A stretch of DNA of 64,000 bases from positions 1,604,212-1,668,211 of the forward strand of contig OX639965.1 of the NCBI GenBank assembly GCA_951828235.1, read 5' to 3'. The notes under the pieces were generated by a model. That model worked only from the letters and a program-made list of their open reading frames with translations. It was not told the DNA's origin and made no database searches. A program made the position numbers and the translations under genes. Source of the stretch: an uncultured Gammaproteobacteria bacterium (GTDB lineage Bacteria > Pseudomonadota > Gammaproteobacteria > Steroidobacterales > Foliamicaceae). Below, in pieces: positions 40,186 through 48,740 of the stretch (positions are counted from its first letter, which is position 1; every line of letters begins with the position of its first letter).

Positions 40186-41372
40186 GCGCTGGTCGCCTGG
40201 CCCGCAGGATCGCGGGCGAGGCCCGGTTCCAGCGACGCCAGCGTGTTGCGCCCGTCGAAGCCGCTGGGCGCCTCGATCCCTTCCGTGGCCAGCCCCAGGA
40301 ACTTGAAGGCTTCGCCCATGCCCCCGGGAAGCATCAGCCGGCGCAGCGCCGCGGCGTCCTCCGGCGCGGGTGGCGATCCCGCCAGTTCCAGTATTCTTGC
40401 GCCCAGGAGGAACTGCGCCTGGCTGGCGAAACCCACCGCTTCCAGGCCGGCCGCCTCCGCGCTGCGCTTGACCGCCGTGAAGTCCACCCAGGCGGTGATG
40501 TCTTCGCGCCCGGGCCGACGAAACGGGTCGTCGTGCCAGCGCTGCCCGGAATGGCAGCCCAGGGTGCCCTCGTCACGTTCGGCCAGATACAGCTCGTGCC
40601 GGGGAAGCCCGTAATCGGCCAGAAGAACCAGGCCGGCCTCCAGCGACTGGGCCAGTTCCCCCGTGAACTCATCCAGGTTCGCCCGTATCTCCGAGCAATA
40701 CCCGTCCGGCAGGCTCCAGGGCAGTTCCGCCTGCAACGCGTCCAGGGCCTTCTCCAGCGCCGTGTCGGCGCGTCGGTCCTCCCAGCGCAGCCGCTTCGCT
40801 CCCGAACTGACGCCCCGCTCCAGCCAATGGCCCGGCGCGCGCCGAAAGCACTTGCAGGGCAGGGCGTCGATCACCTCGTTGGCGAGGATCACGCCACGCA
40901 GGCGTTCGTGCGTGAGCCGATCCACCCATTCAAGCCTTTCGGCCAGGTCCGGGTGCGCGTTTTCCAGGCGCTCGCGCTGCCCGGCGCGCATGCCGGGAGC
41001 GGGTTCGACCATGAGGTAGCGCCGCGGAAGCATGCCCAGGGCCTTCAGCTCGGCCAGCACGACCTCGGCTAGGCGGCCGCTGCCCGGGCCCAGCTCCACG
41101 ATATCTCCGCCTTTCAGGGCAGCGAGGACTTCGGCGCACTGACCCGCCAGCGTGCGCCCGAACAGCGCCGACGTTTCCGCCGCGGTATCGAAGTCTCCAC
41201 CCTCGCCGAACCGGGCCCGGCCGGCGCCGTAATAGCCCGCGTCGGGGTCATACAGCGCCAGCTCCATGTAGCGGTCGAACGCGAGCCAGCCGCCGGATCC
41301 GGTGATGGCGGCGGTAATGTGCCGGGGCGGCCTGGTGGGCTTGTGATCGTTCGAATTCACGGGCGGCTTCAT
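40182..41372 (-). CDS. MidA/NDUFAF7-family SAM methyltransferase
   Basis: 396 residues from ATG 41372. COG1565-type protein: GGWLAFDRYMELALYDPDAG and GYYGAGRARFGEGGDF at the N-terminus, SAM loop DIVELGPGSGRLAEVVLAEL, ANEVIDALPCKCFRR and LLADYGLPRHELYL. Mitochondrial relatives methylate an arginine of a complex I subunit; bacterial targets are undefined. It is coupled to uppP and divergent from folM, with only 40 bases between the two starts. Confidence 0.9.
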   Translation of the reverse strand: MKPPVNSNDHKPTRPPRHITAAITGSGGWLAFDRYMELALYDPDAGYYGAGRARFGEGGDFDTAAETSALFGRTLAGQCAEVLAALKGGDIVELGPGSGRLAEVVLAELKALGMLPRRYLMVEPAPGMRAGQRERLENAHPDLAERLEWVDRLTHERLRGVILANEVIDALPCKCFRRAPGHWLERGVSSGAKRLRWEDRRADTALEKALDALQAELPWSLPDGYCSEIRANLDEFTGELAQSLEAGLVLLADYGLPRHELYLAERDEGTLGCHSGQRWHDDPFRRPGREDITAWVDFTAVKRSAEAAGLEAVGFASQAQFLLGARILELAGSPPAPEDAAALRRLMLPGGMGEAFKFLGLATEGIEAPSGFDGRNTLASLEPGLARDPAGQATSA

Positions 41373-41412
41373 ATAATGCCGCCTCCGGGCAGCAAAGGGT
41401 GGCGCAAGGGCA

Positions 41413-42150
41413 ATGAAGACGGCGAAAGTCGCACTGGTGACCGGCGGAGCCAAGCGCGTTGGCGCGGCGATCGCCGGGGAATTGCACGCTGCCGGATTCA
41501 CGCTGGCGGTGCATTGCAATCGCTCTCGCACGGACGCCGACGCGCTTGTCGAGCGGCTGAACGGGATTCGATCCGATTCCGCGTTCTCACTGCAGGGCGA
41601 TCTGCTCGAAGAAGGCGCCTGCGAGCGCCTGGCCGCGGAGGTCCTGGACCGCGCCGGCCGCCTCGACTGCCTGGTGAACAACGCCTCGACCTTCTATCCC
41701 ACGGCGGTGGGCGAGATTACCGAGAACGACTGGCAGAGCCTGGTGGGCAGCAATCTCAAGGCCCCGGTGTTCCTGTCGCAGGCGCTGGCGCCGGCGCTCA
41801 GGGCCGCGGGCGGCGTGATCGTGAACATGGTCGATATCCACGCCCGCATCCCGCTTCGGGGCTACCCGGTGTACAGCGCGGCCAAGGCCGGGCTCGCGGC
41901 CTTGACGCTAAGCCTGGCCGGCGAACTCGCGCCGGAGGTGCGGGTAAACGGCATCGCGCCGGGCATGGTGATGTGGGCCGATCCGCCGCCGCCCGAAAAC
42001 GTGCGCAAGGCGATCCTTTCGAAGACACCGCTCGGAAGGGCCGGTGAGCCGCGCGACGTGGCCCGGCTGGTGCGTTTCGTGGTCTGCGACGCGCCGTTCG
42101 TGACCGGCCAGATCATCGCCGTGGACGGCGGCCGCAGCATCGGCTGGTAG
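41413..42150 (+). CDS. folM: Pteridine / dihydromonapterin reductase (FolM/PTR1-type SDR)
   Basis: 245 residues. Short-chain dehydrogenase with LVTGGAKRVGAAIAGELHAA: the TGxxxRxG variant of the nucleotide loop, with Arg in place of the middle Gly, is typical of NADPH pteridine reductases. NNASTFYPT replaces the usual NNAG, and the catalytic YSAAK is present. It probably reduces dihydrofolate or dihydromonapterin, which fits folE, folB and folK in this region. It converges with tsaD, 3 bases between stops. Some SDRs outside this family share these motifs, so the symbol is moderately certain. Confidence 0.85.
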   Translation: MKTAKVALVTGGAKRVGAAIAGELHAAGFTLAVHCNRSRTDADALVERLNGIRSDSAFSLQGDLLEEGACERLAAEVLDRAGRLDCLVNNASTFYPTAVGEITENDWQSLVGSNLKAPVFLSQALAPALRAAGGVIVNMVDIHARIPLRGYPVYSAAKAGLAALTLSLAGELAPEVRVNGIAPGMVMWADPPPPENVRKAILSKTPLGRAGEPRDVARLVRFVVCDAPFVTGQIIAVDGGRSIGW

Positions 42151-42153
42151 GAG

Positions 42154-43197
42154 TCAGGCGGGGGTGAAGGGCGAGACTTCGCTCAGGTTCCAGCGAGGGC
42201 GGGCATCGGGCCAGGCCGGTCCGGGGACGCCGCCGGCAAGGCGCAGGCAGCCGGTAAGCGCGATCATCGCGCCGTTGTCGGTGCAGTACTCGGCGCGCGG
42301 GTAATAGAGGCCTACGCCGGACTCCCGGCACAAGTCCTTCAATTGCGACCGAAGGCGGCGGTTCGCGCCCACGCCGCCCGCCACGACCAGGCTGCCGTGC
42401 CCGGTCGCATCCAGCGCGCGCGCAGTGCGGTCGAGTAGCGAGCTGACGATCGCCGTCTCCAGCGCCAGCGCCAGCGAGGCCCGGTCGGTTTCGGTGAGCG
42501 GCACTTCGGCGGCCAGGTCGCGCACCTTGTAGAGCAGCGCGGTCTTGAGCCCGGAGAAGCTGAAGTTCAGGTCCTTGCGTCCGCGCATCGGCGTCGGCAG
42601 GGTAAAATGGCCCGGCTTGCCCTTTTCCGCCAGCCGGGCAATTTCCGGCCCGCCGGGATAGCCCAGGCCAAGCAGCTTGGCGCCCTTGTCGAAGGCCTCG
42701 CCGGCGGCATCGTCCAGCGATTCGCCCAGCACGGCGTAATCGCCGTAGCCGCCCACGTCCACCAGCAGGCTGTGGCCGCCGGAGACCAGCAGCGCCAGGT
42801 ACGGAAAATCGGGCGAGTCACCCTCGAGCAGGGGGGCGAGAAGATGCGCCTCCATGTGATGCACGCCGATCAGCGGCACGCCCAGCGCGCGTGCCAGTCC
42901 GCCGCTGAAAACCAGCCCGGCCAGCAGGGCGCCGATCAGGCCGGGGCCCGCGGTGCAGGCGATGCCGCTTAAGTCCGATTTTCGTAAACCGGCGTCGTCA
43001 AGAGTGCCTTTCACCAGCCCGGCAAGACGCTTGATATGGTCGCGCGAGGCCAGTTCCGGCACCACGCCCCCGAATTCCGCATGCTGCCGGGCCTGGCTAT
43101 ACAATCGGTGCGCCAAAAGGCCCCGGCGCGACCCGTAAACGGCCACGCCGGTTTCATCGCAACTCGTTTCGATTCCCAGAACCCGCACCGGTTGCAT
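42154..43197 (-). CDS. tsaD: tRNA N6-adenosine threonylcarbamoyltransferase
   Basis: 347 residues from ATG 43197 (VLGIETSCDETGVAVY start). Iron-binding histidines are in LIGVHHMEAHLLAP, and the ASKHA nucleotide-binding motifs include LLVSGGHSLLV, GEAFDKGAKLLGLGYPGGP and VAGGVGANRRLR. It transfers the threonylcarbamoyl group onto A37 of ANN-decoding tRNAs with TsaB and TsaE. It is divergent from hicAB. Confidence 0.97.
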   Translation of the reverse strand: MQPVRVLGIETSCDETGVAVYGSRRGLLAHRLYSQARQHAEFGGVVPELASRDHIKRLAGLVKGTLDDAGLRKSDLSGIACTAGPGLIGALLAGLVFSGGLARALGVPLIGVHHMEAHLLAPLLEGDSPDFPYLALLVSGGHSLLVDVGGYGDYAVLGESLDDAAGEAFDKGAKLLGLGYPGGPEIARLAEKGKPGHFTLPTPMRGRKDLNFSFSGLKTALLYKVRDLAAEVPLTETDRASLALALETAIVSSLLDRTARALDATGHGSLVVAGGVGANRRLRSQLKDLCRESGVGLYYPRAEYCTDNGAMIALTGCLRLAGGVPGPAWPDARPRWNLSEVSPFTPA

Positions 43198-43236
43198 TTT
43201 AATTGCCGTCAGGCAATGGAAGAAAGGCGGCTTTGC

Positions 43237-43254
43237 GATACTGCATGTAGTATC
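43237..43254. promoter_or_regulatory. Candidate operator: GATACT-N6-AGTATC
   Basis: A perfect 6+6 inverted repeat lies between the tsaD start and the hicA coding region, 9 bases before the proposed GTG. HicB-type antitoxins autoregulate from such palindromes; the assignment is positional. Confidence 0.4.
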
Positions 43255-43263
43255 ATTCCCAAG

Positions 43264-43497
43264 GTGGTCAAGGCGGATCGCTTGCTCGGTGCTATGAAAG
43301 CCAACCCCAGGGCGGATTGGAGCCCGAACAATGTCAGGAAATTGGCGCGACAATACAATCTTCAATTGCGTCAGCGTGGAACCAGCCACGCCGTACTGAC
43401 CAACGCTGCCGGCCACCATTTGACCGTTCCCATGCACAAGCCGATAAAGCCGTTCTACATCAGGCGACTTGTCAGATTGATTGAGGAGGGTTTATGA
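43264..43497 (+). CDS. hicA: HicA-family mRNA interferase toxin
   Basis: 77 residues if started at GTG 43264; ATG 43294 is an alternative, and 43216 would run into the tsaD promoter. The dsRBD-like HicA core is clear: KLARQYNLQLRQRGTSHAVL contains the catalytic His after RGTSH, followed by HHLTVPMHKPIKPFYIRRLV. It cleaves translated mRNA when free. The stop overlaps the hicB start by 4 bases. No strong RBS precedes any start, so the exact N-terminus is uncertain. Confidence 0.85.
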   Translation: MVKADRLLGAMKANPRADWSPNNVRKLARQYNLQLRQRGTSHAVLTNAAGHHLTVPMHKPIKPFYIRRLVRLIEEGL

Positions 43498-43829
43498 AGT
43501 TTGAAGAATACCCAATCAAGGTAAGCCCAATTCCAAGTGATGAAGGTGGGGGCTACATGGTCACCGTTCCGGATCTTCCCGGTTGCTTTGCCGACGGTGA
43601 CACGATCGAACAGGCGATTGAAGAAGCGCGAGACGCGTTTACGGCATGGACAATGGTGGAAGCGGAGGATAAGGGATCGGTTCCTCCACCGAAGAGCTAC
43701 AGCGGTCAGTTCGTACAGCGTATTCCGAAGACCTTGCACTTGCGTCTGGCCCAACGTGCGGCCAGCGAAGGCGTGAGCCTGAACCAACTTGCCGCGACCT
43801 TCCTCGCCCAGGGACTTGGCCGACGTTAG
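43494..43829 (+). CDS. hicB: HicB-family antitoxin
   Basis: 111 residues. Partial RNase H-like HicB domain (GGGYMVTVPDLPGCFADGDT, IEQAIEEARDAFTAW) and a C-terminal ribbon-helix-helix segment (PKTLHLRLAQRAASEGVSLN). It neutralises HicA and should bind its own promoter DNA. The pair sits between tsaD and folB, interrupting an otherwise housekeeping region, which suggests horizontal arrival. Confidence 0.92.
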   Translation: MKFEEYPIKVSPIPSDEGGGYMVTVPDLPGCFADGDTIEQAIEEARDAFTAWTMVEAEDKGSVPPPKSYSGQFVQRIPKTLHLRLAQRAASEGVSLNQLAATFLAQGLGRR

Positions 43830-43890
43830 CTTGAGCACGCTCTTCGAGCAAAGAAGTCCTGGCCGTTCCGGGTGCTCGTAGGGAAGGAGA

Positions 43891-44262
43891 ATGACCGACA
43901 GAATCATCATTCGGAACCTGCGCGTGAGGGCGACCGTGGGCGTTAATCGCTGGGAGAAGGCTGCGCCCCAGGTGGTCGGAGTGGACCTGGAGATCGCCGT
44001 TGACGCGGCGAAGGCGGCGGCGGCGGACGAGATCGGCGCCACGCTGGATTACAAGCGCGTGTCGCAGGACATTACGGCGCTGGCGACAGGCCGCGCCTAC
44101 GAATTGGTCGAGACCCTGGCTGAAGCCATCGCGTCGCTGGTCCTGGAGCAGCATGGCGCGCAATGGGTCCGCGTGACCGCGCGCAAGCCGTACGCGCTGC
44201 GCAATGCGCGCGACGTGGGCGTGGTGATCGAACGCGGCAGTCGAACGCGCAAGGACGCGTGA
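43891..44262 (+). CDS. folB: Dihydroneopterin aldolase
   Basis: 123 residues from ATG 43891, with GGGAAGGAG directly upstream. The aldolase tunnel-fold motifs are IIIRNLRVRATVGVNRWEK (catalytic Glu), a central LDYKRVSQDI, and the Lys of VTARKPYALRNARDVGV. It converts dihydroneopterin to 6-hydroxymethyl-dihydropterin and glycolaldehyde. folK follows 12 bases later. Confidence 0.94.
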   Translation: MTDRIIIRNLRVRATVGVNRWEKAAPQVVGVDLEIAVDAAKAAAADEIGATLDYKRVSQDITALATGRAYELVETLAEAIASLVLEQHGAQWVRVTARKPYALRNARDVGVVIERGSRTRKDA

Positions 44263-44274
44263 GAGCGCGAACGC

Positions 44275-44766
44275 GTGAACCCGCCGGTGCGCGTATTCGT
44301 CAGCGCGGGCAGCAACATCGATCGGCGCGCCAACCTCGAGGCCGCCTGCAAGGCGCTGAATGAAGACTACGGCGAGCTTGAACTATCGCCCGTGTACCAA
44401 AGCCCGGCCGAGGGCTTCAGCGGTCCGGATTTTCTCAACCTTGTGGCCGGGTTCCGCACGGAGGAATTGCCCGGGCAAGTGCGCCAACGGCTCGCGGAGC
44501 TGGAGTCGCTAGCCGGCCGCGACCGATCCGCCGGCAAGTTCTCCTCGCGCACGCTGGACCTGGACTTGCTACTCTACGGCGACCGAATCGACGCGACGCT
44601 GAAGCTGCCACACCCGGACATCGAACGCTACGCCTTCGTTCTCAAGCCGCTCGCGGATCTCGCGTCCGACCTGCGCCACCCGTCCACCGGCGCAACCATG
44701 ACGGAACTCTGGCGCTCCTTTCCGGGCTCTCGCCACCTCCAGGAAGCGCCACCGTTGGGCCTATAG
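44275..44766 (+). CDS. folK: 6-hydroxymethyl-dihydropterin pyrophosphokinase
   Basis: 163 residues from GTG 44275. HPPK motifs: VFVSAGSNIDRRANL, LSPVYQSPAEGFSGPDFLNL, and the ATP/metal site SSRTLDLDLLLYGD with the following LPHPDIERYAFVL. It pyrophosphorylates the product of FolB. Its last bases overlap the convergent aldo/keto reductase gene by 6. Confidence 0.95.
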   Translation: MNPPVRVFVSAGSNIDRRANLEAACKALNEDYGELELSPVYQSPAEGFSGPDFLNLVAGFRTEELPGQVRQRLAELESLAGRDRSAGKFSSRTLDLDLLLYGDRIDATLKLPHPDIERYAFVLKPLADLASDLRHPSTGATMTELWRSFPGSRHLQEAPPLGL

Positions 44767-45663
44767 CCAGGCTTCGATTCGCTCGCGCTGTTCAGCGTCC
44801 GGCAGCGGCCCGAGAGCCGCGCCGAGGTTGTCCACCATGTGCTTGACCTTGGTGGTGGCCGGAATCACGCAGGTGACCGCCGGGTGGCCCAGGATCCACT
44901 TGAGGAACAACTGGGCGGGGCTTTCGCAGCCGAGCTCGGCCGCGACGTCGGGCAGTTTCTTGCGGCCGACCCTGCGGAACAGGTCGCCGCGCACGAAGGG
45001 CCGGTTCACCATCACCGCCATGCCCTTCTCCTGCGCCAGCGGCAGCAGGCGCTGTTCCGCTTCGCGCTCGCCCAGGCTGTAGTTGAGCTGCACGAAGTCC
45101 CAGTCGGCGGCCTGCATCACGCGCTCGAAGTCGCTGAACTGCCGGGGGTTCGACGTGGTGATGCCGAGGTAGCGGAACAGGCCGTCGGCCTGCATCTCCA
45201 GCATGGTTGCGCGGTGTACCTCCCAGTCGACCAGGTTGTGGACCTGCATCAGGTCGATCCGGTCCACGCCCATCTTCTCCATCGATTCCCGCATCTGCTT
45301 GACGCCGGACTCGCGCCCTTCGGTCCAGACCTTGGTGGCGCAGAACATCGTCTCGTTGCCGGCGGCCAACGGAAGCAGCTCGCCCAGGTGGGTCTCGGAA
45401 TTGCCGTACATGGGAGAGGTGTCCACCAGGGTGCCGCCGGCGAACAGCGCTTCCAGCACCTCGACCAGCGCGGCGCGCTGGTTTTCGCCGCTGACGCTGT
45501 TGAACACGCGCGAAGTGCCCAGGCCCACCGGCGGCAGGGCCTCGCCGCTGGACGGAATGTGGTGCATGCGGATTTCCGCGGCGCTGACCGGCGGCAGGCC
45601 CAGGGCGAGCCCGGCTGCGCCGGCGCCCAGCAGTACGTCCCTGCGGGAAATGTTGCGGATCAT
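44761..45663 (-). CDS. Tat-exported aldo/keto reductase
   Basis: 300 residues from ATG 45663. A twin-arginine leader (SRRDVLLGAGAAGLALG) predicts folded export to the periplasm. The AKR tetrad is present: Asp/Tyr in TLVDTSPMYGNSE, Lys in FCATKVW and His in LMQVHNL; cofactor-loop residues are near IPATTKVKHMVDNL. Periplasmic AKRs are uncommon because NAD(P)H is cytoplasmic. The substrate is unknown. It is isolated, with a GC-rich repeat upstream. Confidence 0.87.
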   Translation of the reverse strand: MIRNISRRDVLLGAGAAGLALGLPPVSAAEIRMHHIPSSGEALPPVGLGTSRVFNSVSGENQRAALVEVLEALFAGGTLVDTSPMYGNSETHLGELLPLAAGNETMFCATKVWTEGRESGVKQMRESMEKMGVDRIDLMQVHNLVDWEVHRATMLEMQADGLFRYLGITTSNPRQFSDFERVMQAADWDFVQLNYSLGEREAEQRLLPLAQEKGMAVMVNRPFVRGDLFRRVGRKKLPDVAAELGCESPAQLFLKWILGHPAVTCVIPATTKVKHMVDNLGAALGPLPDAEQRERIEAWL

Positions 45664-45710
45664 GGTGTTTTCCTTGGGTTGGAGGGCGGTTGCGATGATA
45701 TTGCCACGAA

Positions 45711-45775
45711 AGGAGGGATTGAGGGCGGGACGCCGTCTTTCCCAGGGGATGGTGGGATGCCCTCGCTCCCGGGGG
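45711..45775. repeat. GC-rich palindromic repeat
   Basis: GAGGGCGGGACGCCGTCTTT followed by CCCAGGGG and GATGCCCTCGCTCCCGGG. Similar to the right half of the copy at 13209-13277. Confidence 0.6.
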
Positions 45776-46987
45776 TTATGACTTTGCGATTGCGGCGATG
45801 CGCCGGCGGCGCAGTTCCTCGCCCAGGCGGGCGCCTTCGTAACCTTCGTCGGCCAGGTCCTTGCCCGACACGGTGCTGGCGCTTGCGAAGGCGCGGCGGA
45901 AAACGTCCGCGGCGGGGTAGGCGTCCTCGGTCATGCCCTTGCGGCCGCGGTAGTCCGCCTCGCAGGCCACCAGGAAATCTTCCAGCAGGCTGTCGGCGCG
46001 AAAGGCGCCGAGCGACTCCAGCACCTTGAGCCTGGTGTCGGGACGCAACTCGTCGGCGCGGTGGCAGACGCCGTGGTAGCGCGCGACCTTTTCCGCCAGC
46101 GTGCGAAACCGCTTCGGCGCGCCCAGCCGTTCGCACATTTCGCCGACCAGCCGCACGCTGGCGGCCTCGTGACCGCTGTGCCGCGGCCAGAATTGCTCGG
46201 GCGTGACCCCCTTGCCGAGATCGTGGGTCAGCGCCGCAAACCGGACCTCGACCTTCGACGAAAAGCGGGCCGCCTGTTCAAGCACCATCATCACGTGCAC
46301 GCCGGTGTCGATCTCCGGGTGCCAGCGCTTCGGCTGCGGCACTCCCCAGAGACGGTCGATCTCGGGGAAGATCACCTTCAGGGCTCCGCATTCCCGCAAC
46401 ACTTCGAAGAATCGCTGCGGAGCGTCTTCGCCCAATGCCCGCACCGTCTCCTGCCAGACGCGCTCGGGCACCAGCGCCGCCGCCTCGTTCCGCGCCACCA
46501 TTTCGCGCATCAGCGCCATCGTCTCCGGGGCGATCCCGAAACCGAGGCCGTTGAAGCGGGCCGCGAAGCGGGCGACGCGCAGGATCCGCACCGGGTCTTC
46601 GCGAAACGCGGGCGATACGTGGCGAAGCACCTTTTCCGCGACGTCCCGCTCGCCGCCGTAGGGGTCGACAAGGCGACCGTCCTCCTCCTCGGCCATGGCG
46701 TTGATGGTCAGGTCGCGCCGCATCAGGTCTTCTTCCAGGGTCACTTCGGGGCCGAATTCGACTTCGAACCCCCGGTAACCCGGCGCGGTCTTGGTCTCCC
46801 GCCGCGCCAGCGCGTATTCCTCCTGCGTATCGGGATGCAGGAACACGGGGAATGAGCGCCCGACCTCCTTGTACCCCTGCTTGAGAAGTTGTTCGGCGGT
46901 GGCGCCCACCACCACCCAGTCGCGCTCGCGTACCTCAAGGCCCAGGAGCCGGTCCCGCACCGCGCCCCCTACCAGGTAGGTCTTCAT
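45776..46987 (-). CDS. cca: CCA tRNA nucleotidyltransferase with HD domain
   Basis: 403 residues from ATG 46987. KTYLVGGAVRDRLLGLEVRE (nucleotidyltransferase G-loop and metal Asp), RRDLTINAMA, RILRVARFAARF, and ALTHDLGKG of a C-terminal HD phosphohydrolase domain, as in the E. coli-type enzyme. It adds or repairs the 3' CCA of tRNA. It is 45 bases downstream of the protease gene on the same strand. Confidence 0.95.
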   Translation of the reverse strand: MKTYLVGGAVRDRLLGLEVRERDWVVVGATAEQLLKQGYKEVGRSFPVFLHPDTQEEYALARRETKTAPGYRGFEVEFGPEVTLEEDLMRRDLTINAMAEEEDGRLVDPYGGERDVAEKVLRHVSPAFREDPVRILRVARFAARFNGLGFGIAPETMALMREMVARNEAAALVPERVWQETVRALGEDAPQRFFEVLRECGALKVIFPEIDRLWGVPQPKRWHPEIDTGVHVMMVLEQAARFSSKVEVRFAALTHDLGKGVTPEQFWPRHSGHEAASVRLVGEMCERLGAPKRFRTLAEKVARYHGVCHRADELRPDTRLKVLESLGAFRADSLLEDFLVACEADYRGRKGMTEDAYPAADVFRRAFASASTVSGKDLADEGYEGARLGEELRRRRIAAIAKS

Positions 46988-47032
46988 GTGCTCAGGCGGG
47001 CCGCCTCCCACCGCCGGGGCGGCGCCGGCCGG

Positions 47033-48505
47033 CTAGCCTCGCACCTGGATGACAACCCTGCGGTTTCCACGGGCGAGGTGGAGCACCAGCAGCGAGCGGT
47101 TCTCCGCTGCCGCCTTCATCTGTTCCACGTTGCGCACGTCGGTGCGGTTGACCCGGAAGATCACGTCGTCGGCCTGCAGGCCGCTGTTCTCGGCGGCGCT
47201 GCCCGGTGCGATGGACTCCACCAGCACTCCCCGGAAGCCGCCGTCTCCGCCGTTGACCAGCGTGGCGCCGGCCAGCGCCGGATGGACGTCGTCGCCGACG
47301 GAGGTCACTATGCCGCCCAGGGTGGCTTGCACCAGCTTGAGTTGCCCGTCCTTGCCGACGATCTGCAAGGTGACCTCTTCGCCCACGGAACGCAGGCCGA
47401 CGCTGTTGACCAGGTCGCTGCTGCCCGCGATTTCCTTGTCGTTCACCTTGACGATCACGTCACCCGGTTCGATTCCCGCCTGCTCGGCGGCGGAATCCGG
47501 GACGACCTCGCTGACGAGGGCCCCGGCCGTGGACGCAAGATCCAGTGCCTGCGCCACGTCCTCGCTCACGTCCCCCACCATCACGCCCAGCCGGCCGCGC
47601 CGGATCTCGCCGAACTCGACCAGCTGGCGCATGATCGCGCGCGCGATCGAGGTCGGAATGGCGAAGCCGATGCCGATGTTGCCGCCGGAGCGGGACAGGA
47701 TGTTGGAAGGAATGCCGACCAGTTCGCCGCGCATGTTCACCAGCGCGCCGCCGGAGTTGCCGGGATTGATCGACGCGTCGGTCTGGATGAAGTCCTCTAT
47801 CGGGCTGGGCGCTCCCTCGCTGCGGCCACGCTGGATTGTCCTGCCCAGGGCGCTGACAATGCCGGAGGTCACGGTGTGGGTCAGGCCGAAGGGATTGCCG
47901 ATGGCCAGCACGTAGTCGCCGACCTGCAGCGCTTCGGAATCGCCCAGCCGCATCTCGGTGAGGCCATCGGCATCGTCCAGCTCCAGCAGCGCCACGTCGG
48001 TGCCGGCGTCCGATCCCACCACCGCGGCGGCGATGGTCCGTCCGTCGCTCAACGTCACTTCAATCTCGGTGGCGTTCTGGATCACGTGATGGTTGGTGAT
48101 CACCAGCCCGCGCTCAGCGTCGACGATGACGCCGGAACCGGTAGGCTGCGGCTCCGGCGGCTCAGAGTCCTGCTGAGGCTGTTGCCTGGGCCAGGGGTTA
48201 CCGAAGAAGCGCTCAAAGAGGGGGTCGCCCCGGAAGGGGCTGCGGAAACTTCTTGGCGGGCGGGTGATTGCGATGCTCACCACCGCCGGCTTGGTCGCTT
48301 CGACCAGCGGCGCCAGGCTGGGAAAGGGCTGCCCGTCGAGTTGCACCGGCGGGGAGGATCCAACCGTGCTGTCCTGGGCGTACGAAGTCGTCGGTGCGCC
48401 GCTTGTAAGCAGCGCGCCGGCGCCGGCAAGGATCAGCGCCAGCGCCGCTAGTCCGATCAGTATCCTTCGTCTCATCTTCTTGTCCGGAGTATCAGTGAAT
48501 TGCAT
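47033..48505 (-). CDS. DegQ/Do-family periplasmic serine protease
   Basis: 490 residues from ATG 48505; ATG 48475, just before MRRRILIGLAALALILAGAG, is an alternative. Signal anchor, then a trypsin-like domain with triad His in LVITNHHVI, Asp in GTDVALLEL and Ser in INPGNSGGALVNM, and two PDZ domains (from about 290 and 400). It is a housekeeping envelope quality-control protease/chaperone. The divergent nrdJ gene starts 236 bases away; no heat-shock-type promoter was evident. Confidence 0.93.
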   Translation of the reverse strand: MQFTDTPDKKMRRRILIGLAALALILAGAGALLTSGAPTTSYAQDSTVGSSPPVQLDGQPFPSLAPLVEATKPAVVSIAITRPPRSFRSPFRGDPLFERFFGNPWPRQQPQQDSEPPEPQPTGSGVIVDAERGLVITNHHVIQNATEIEVTLSDGRTIAAAVVGSDAGTDVALLELDDADGLTEMRLGDSEALQVGDYVLAIGNPFGLTHTVTSGIVSALGRTIQRGRSEGAPSPIEDFIQTDASINPGNSGGALVNMRGELVGIPSNILSRSGGNIGIGFAIPTSIARAIMRQLVEFGEIRRGRLGVMVGDVSEDVAQALDLASTAGALVSEVVPDSAAEQAGIEPGDVIVKVNDKEIAGSSDLVNSVGLRSVGEEVTLQIVGKDGQLKLVQATLGGIVTSVGDDVHPALAGATLVNGGDGGFRGVLVESIAPGSAAENSGLQADDVIFRVNRTDVRNVEQMKAAAENRSLLVLHLARGNRRVVIQVRG

Positions 48506-48740
48506 TCGCGAGGTATCCCAATTGATGCGCATGTGCCGCAAACAGTCGCGCCGCCACAATGGTTCGCCAAACGGAGAACGGCGGTTTCATTGTAATTCAG
48601 AGCGGCTGTTGCAATTGCCGTTCGCGGGGGTTAAAAATTCTGCCAGATCAGCGCCGAATCGACGCTGGAATCAGGGGACAGCGCAGGCGACTTTCCGGGC
48701 TCACGGAGATGGGACGGAAAGCGATAATTTGGGGGAGTCT

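Noticed and set aside
46889..48451. 520-codon plus-strand frame opposite the DegQ-type protease
   Set aside because: Antisense of a gene with catalytic triad and two PDZ domains.
48506..48740. Cobalamin riboswitch upstream of nrdJ
   Set aside because: No GCCACTG box or other conserved B12-riboswitch segments could be found by eye.
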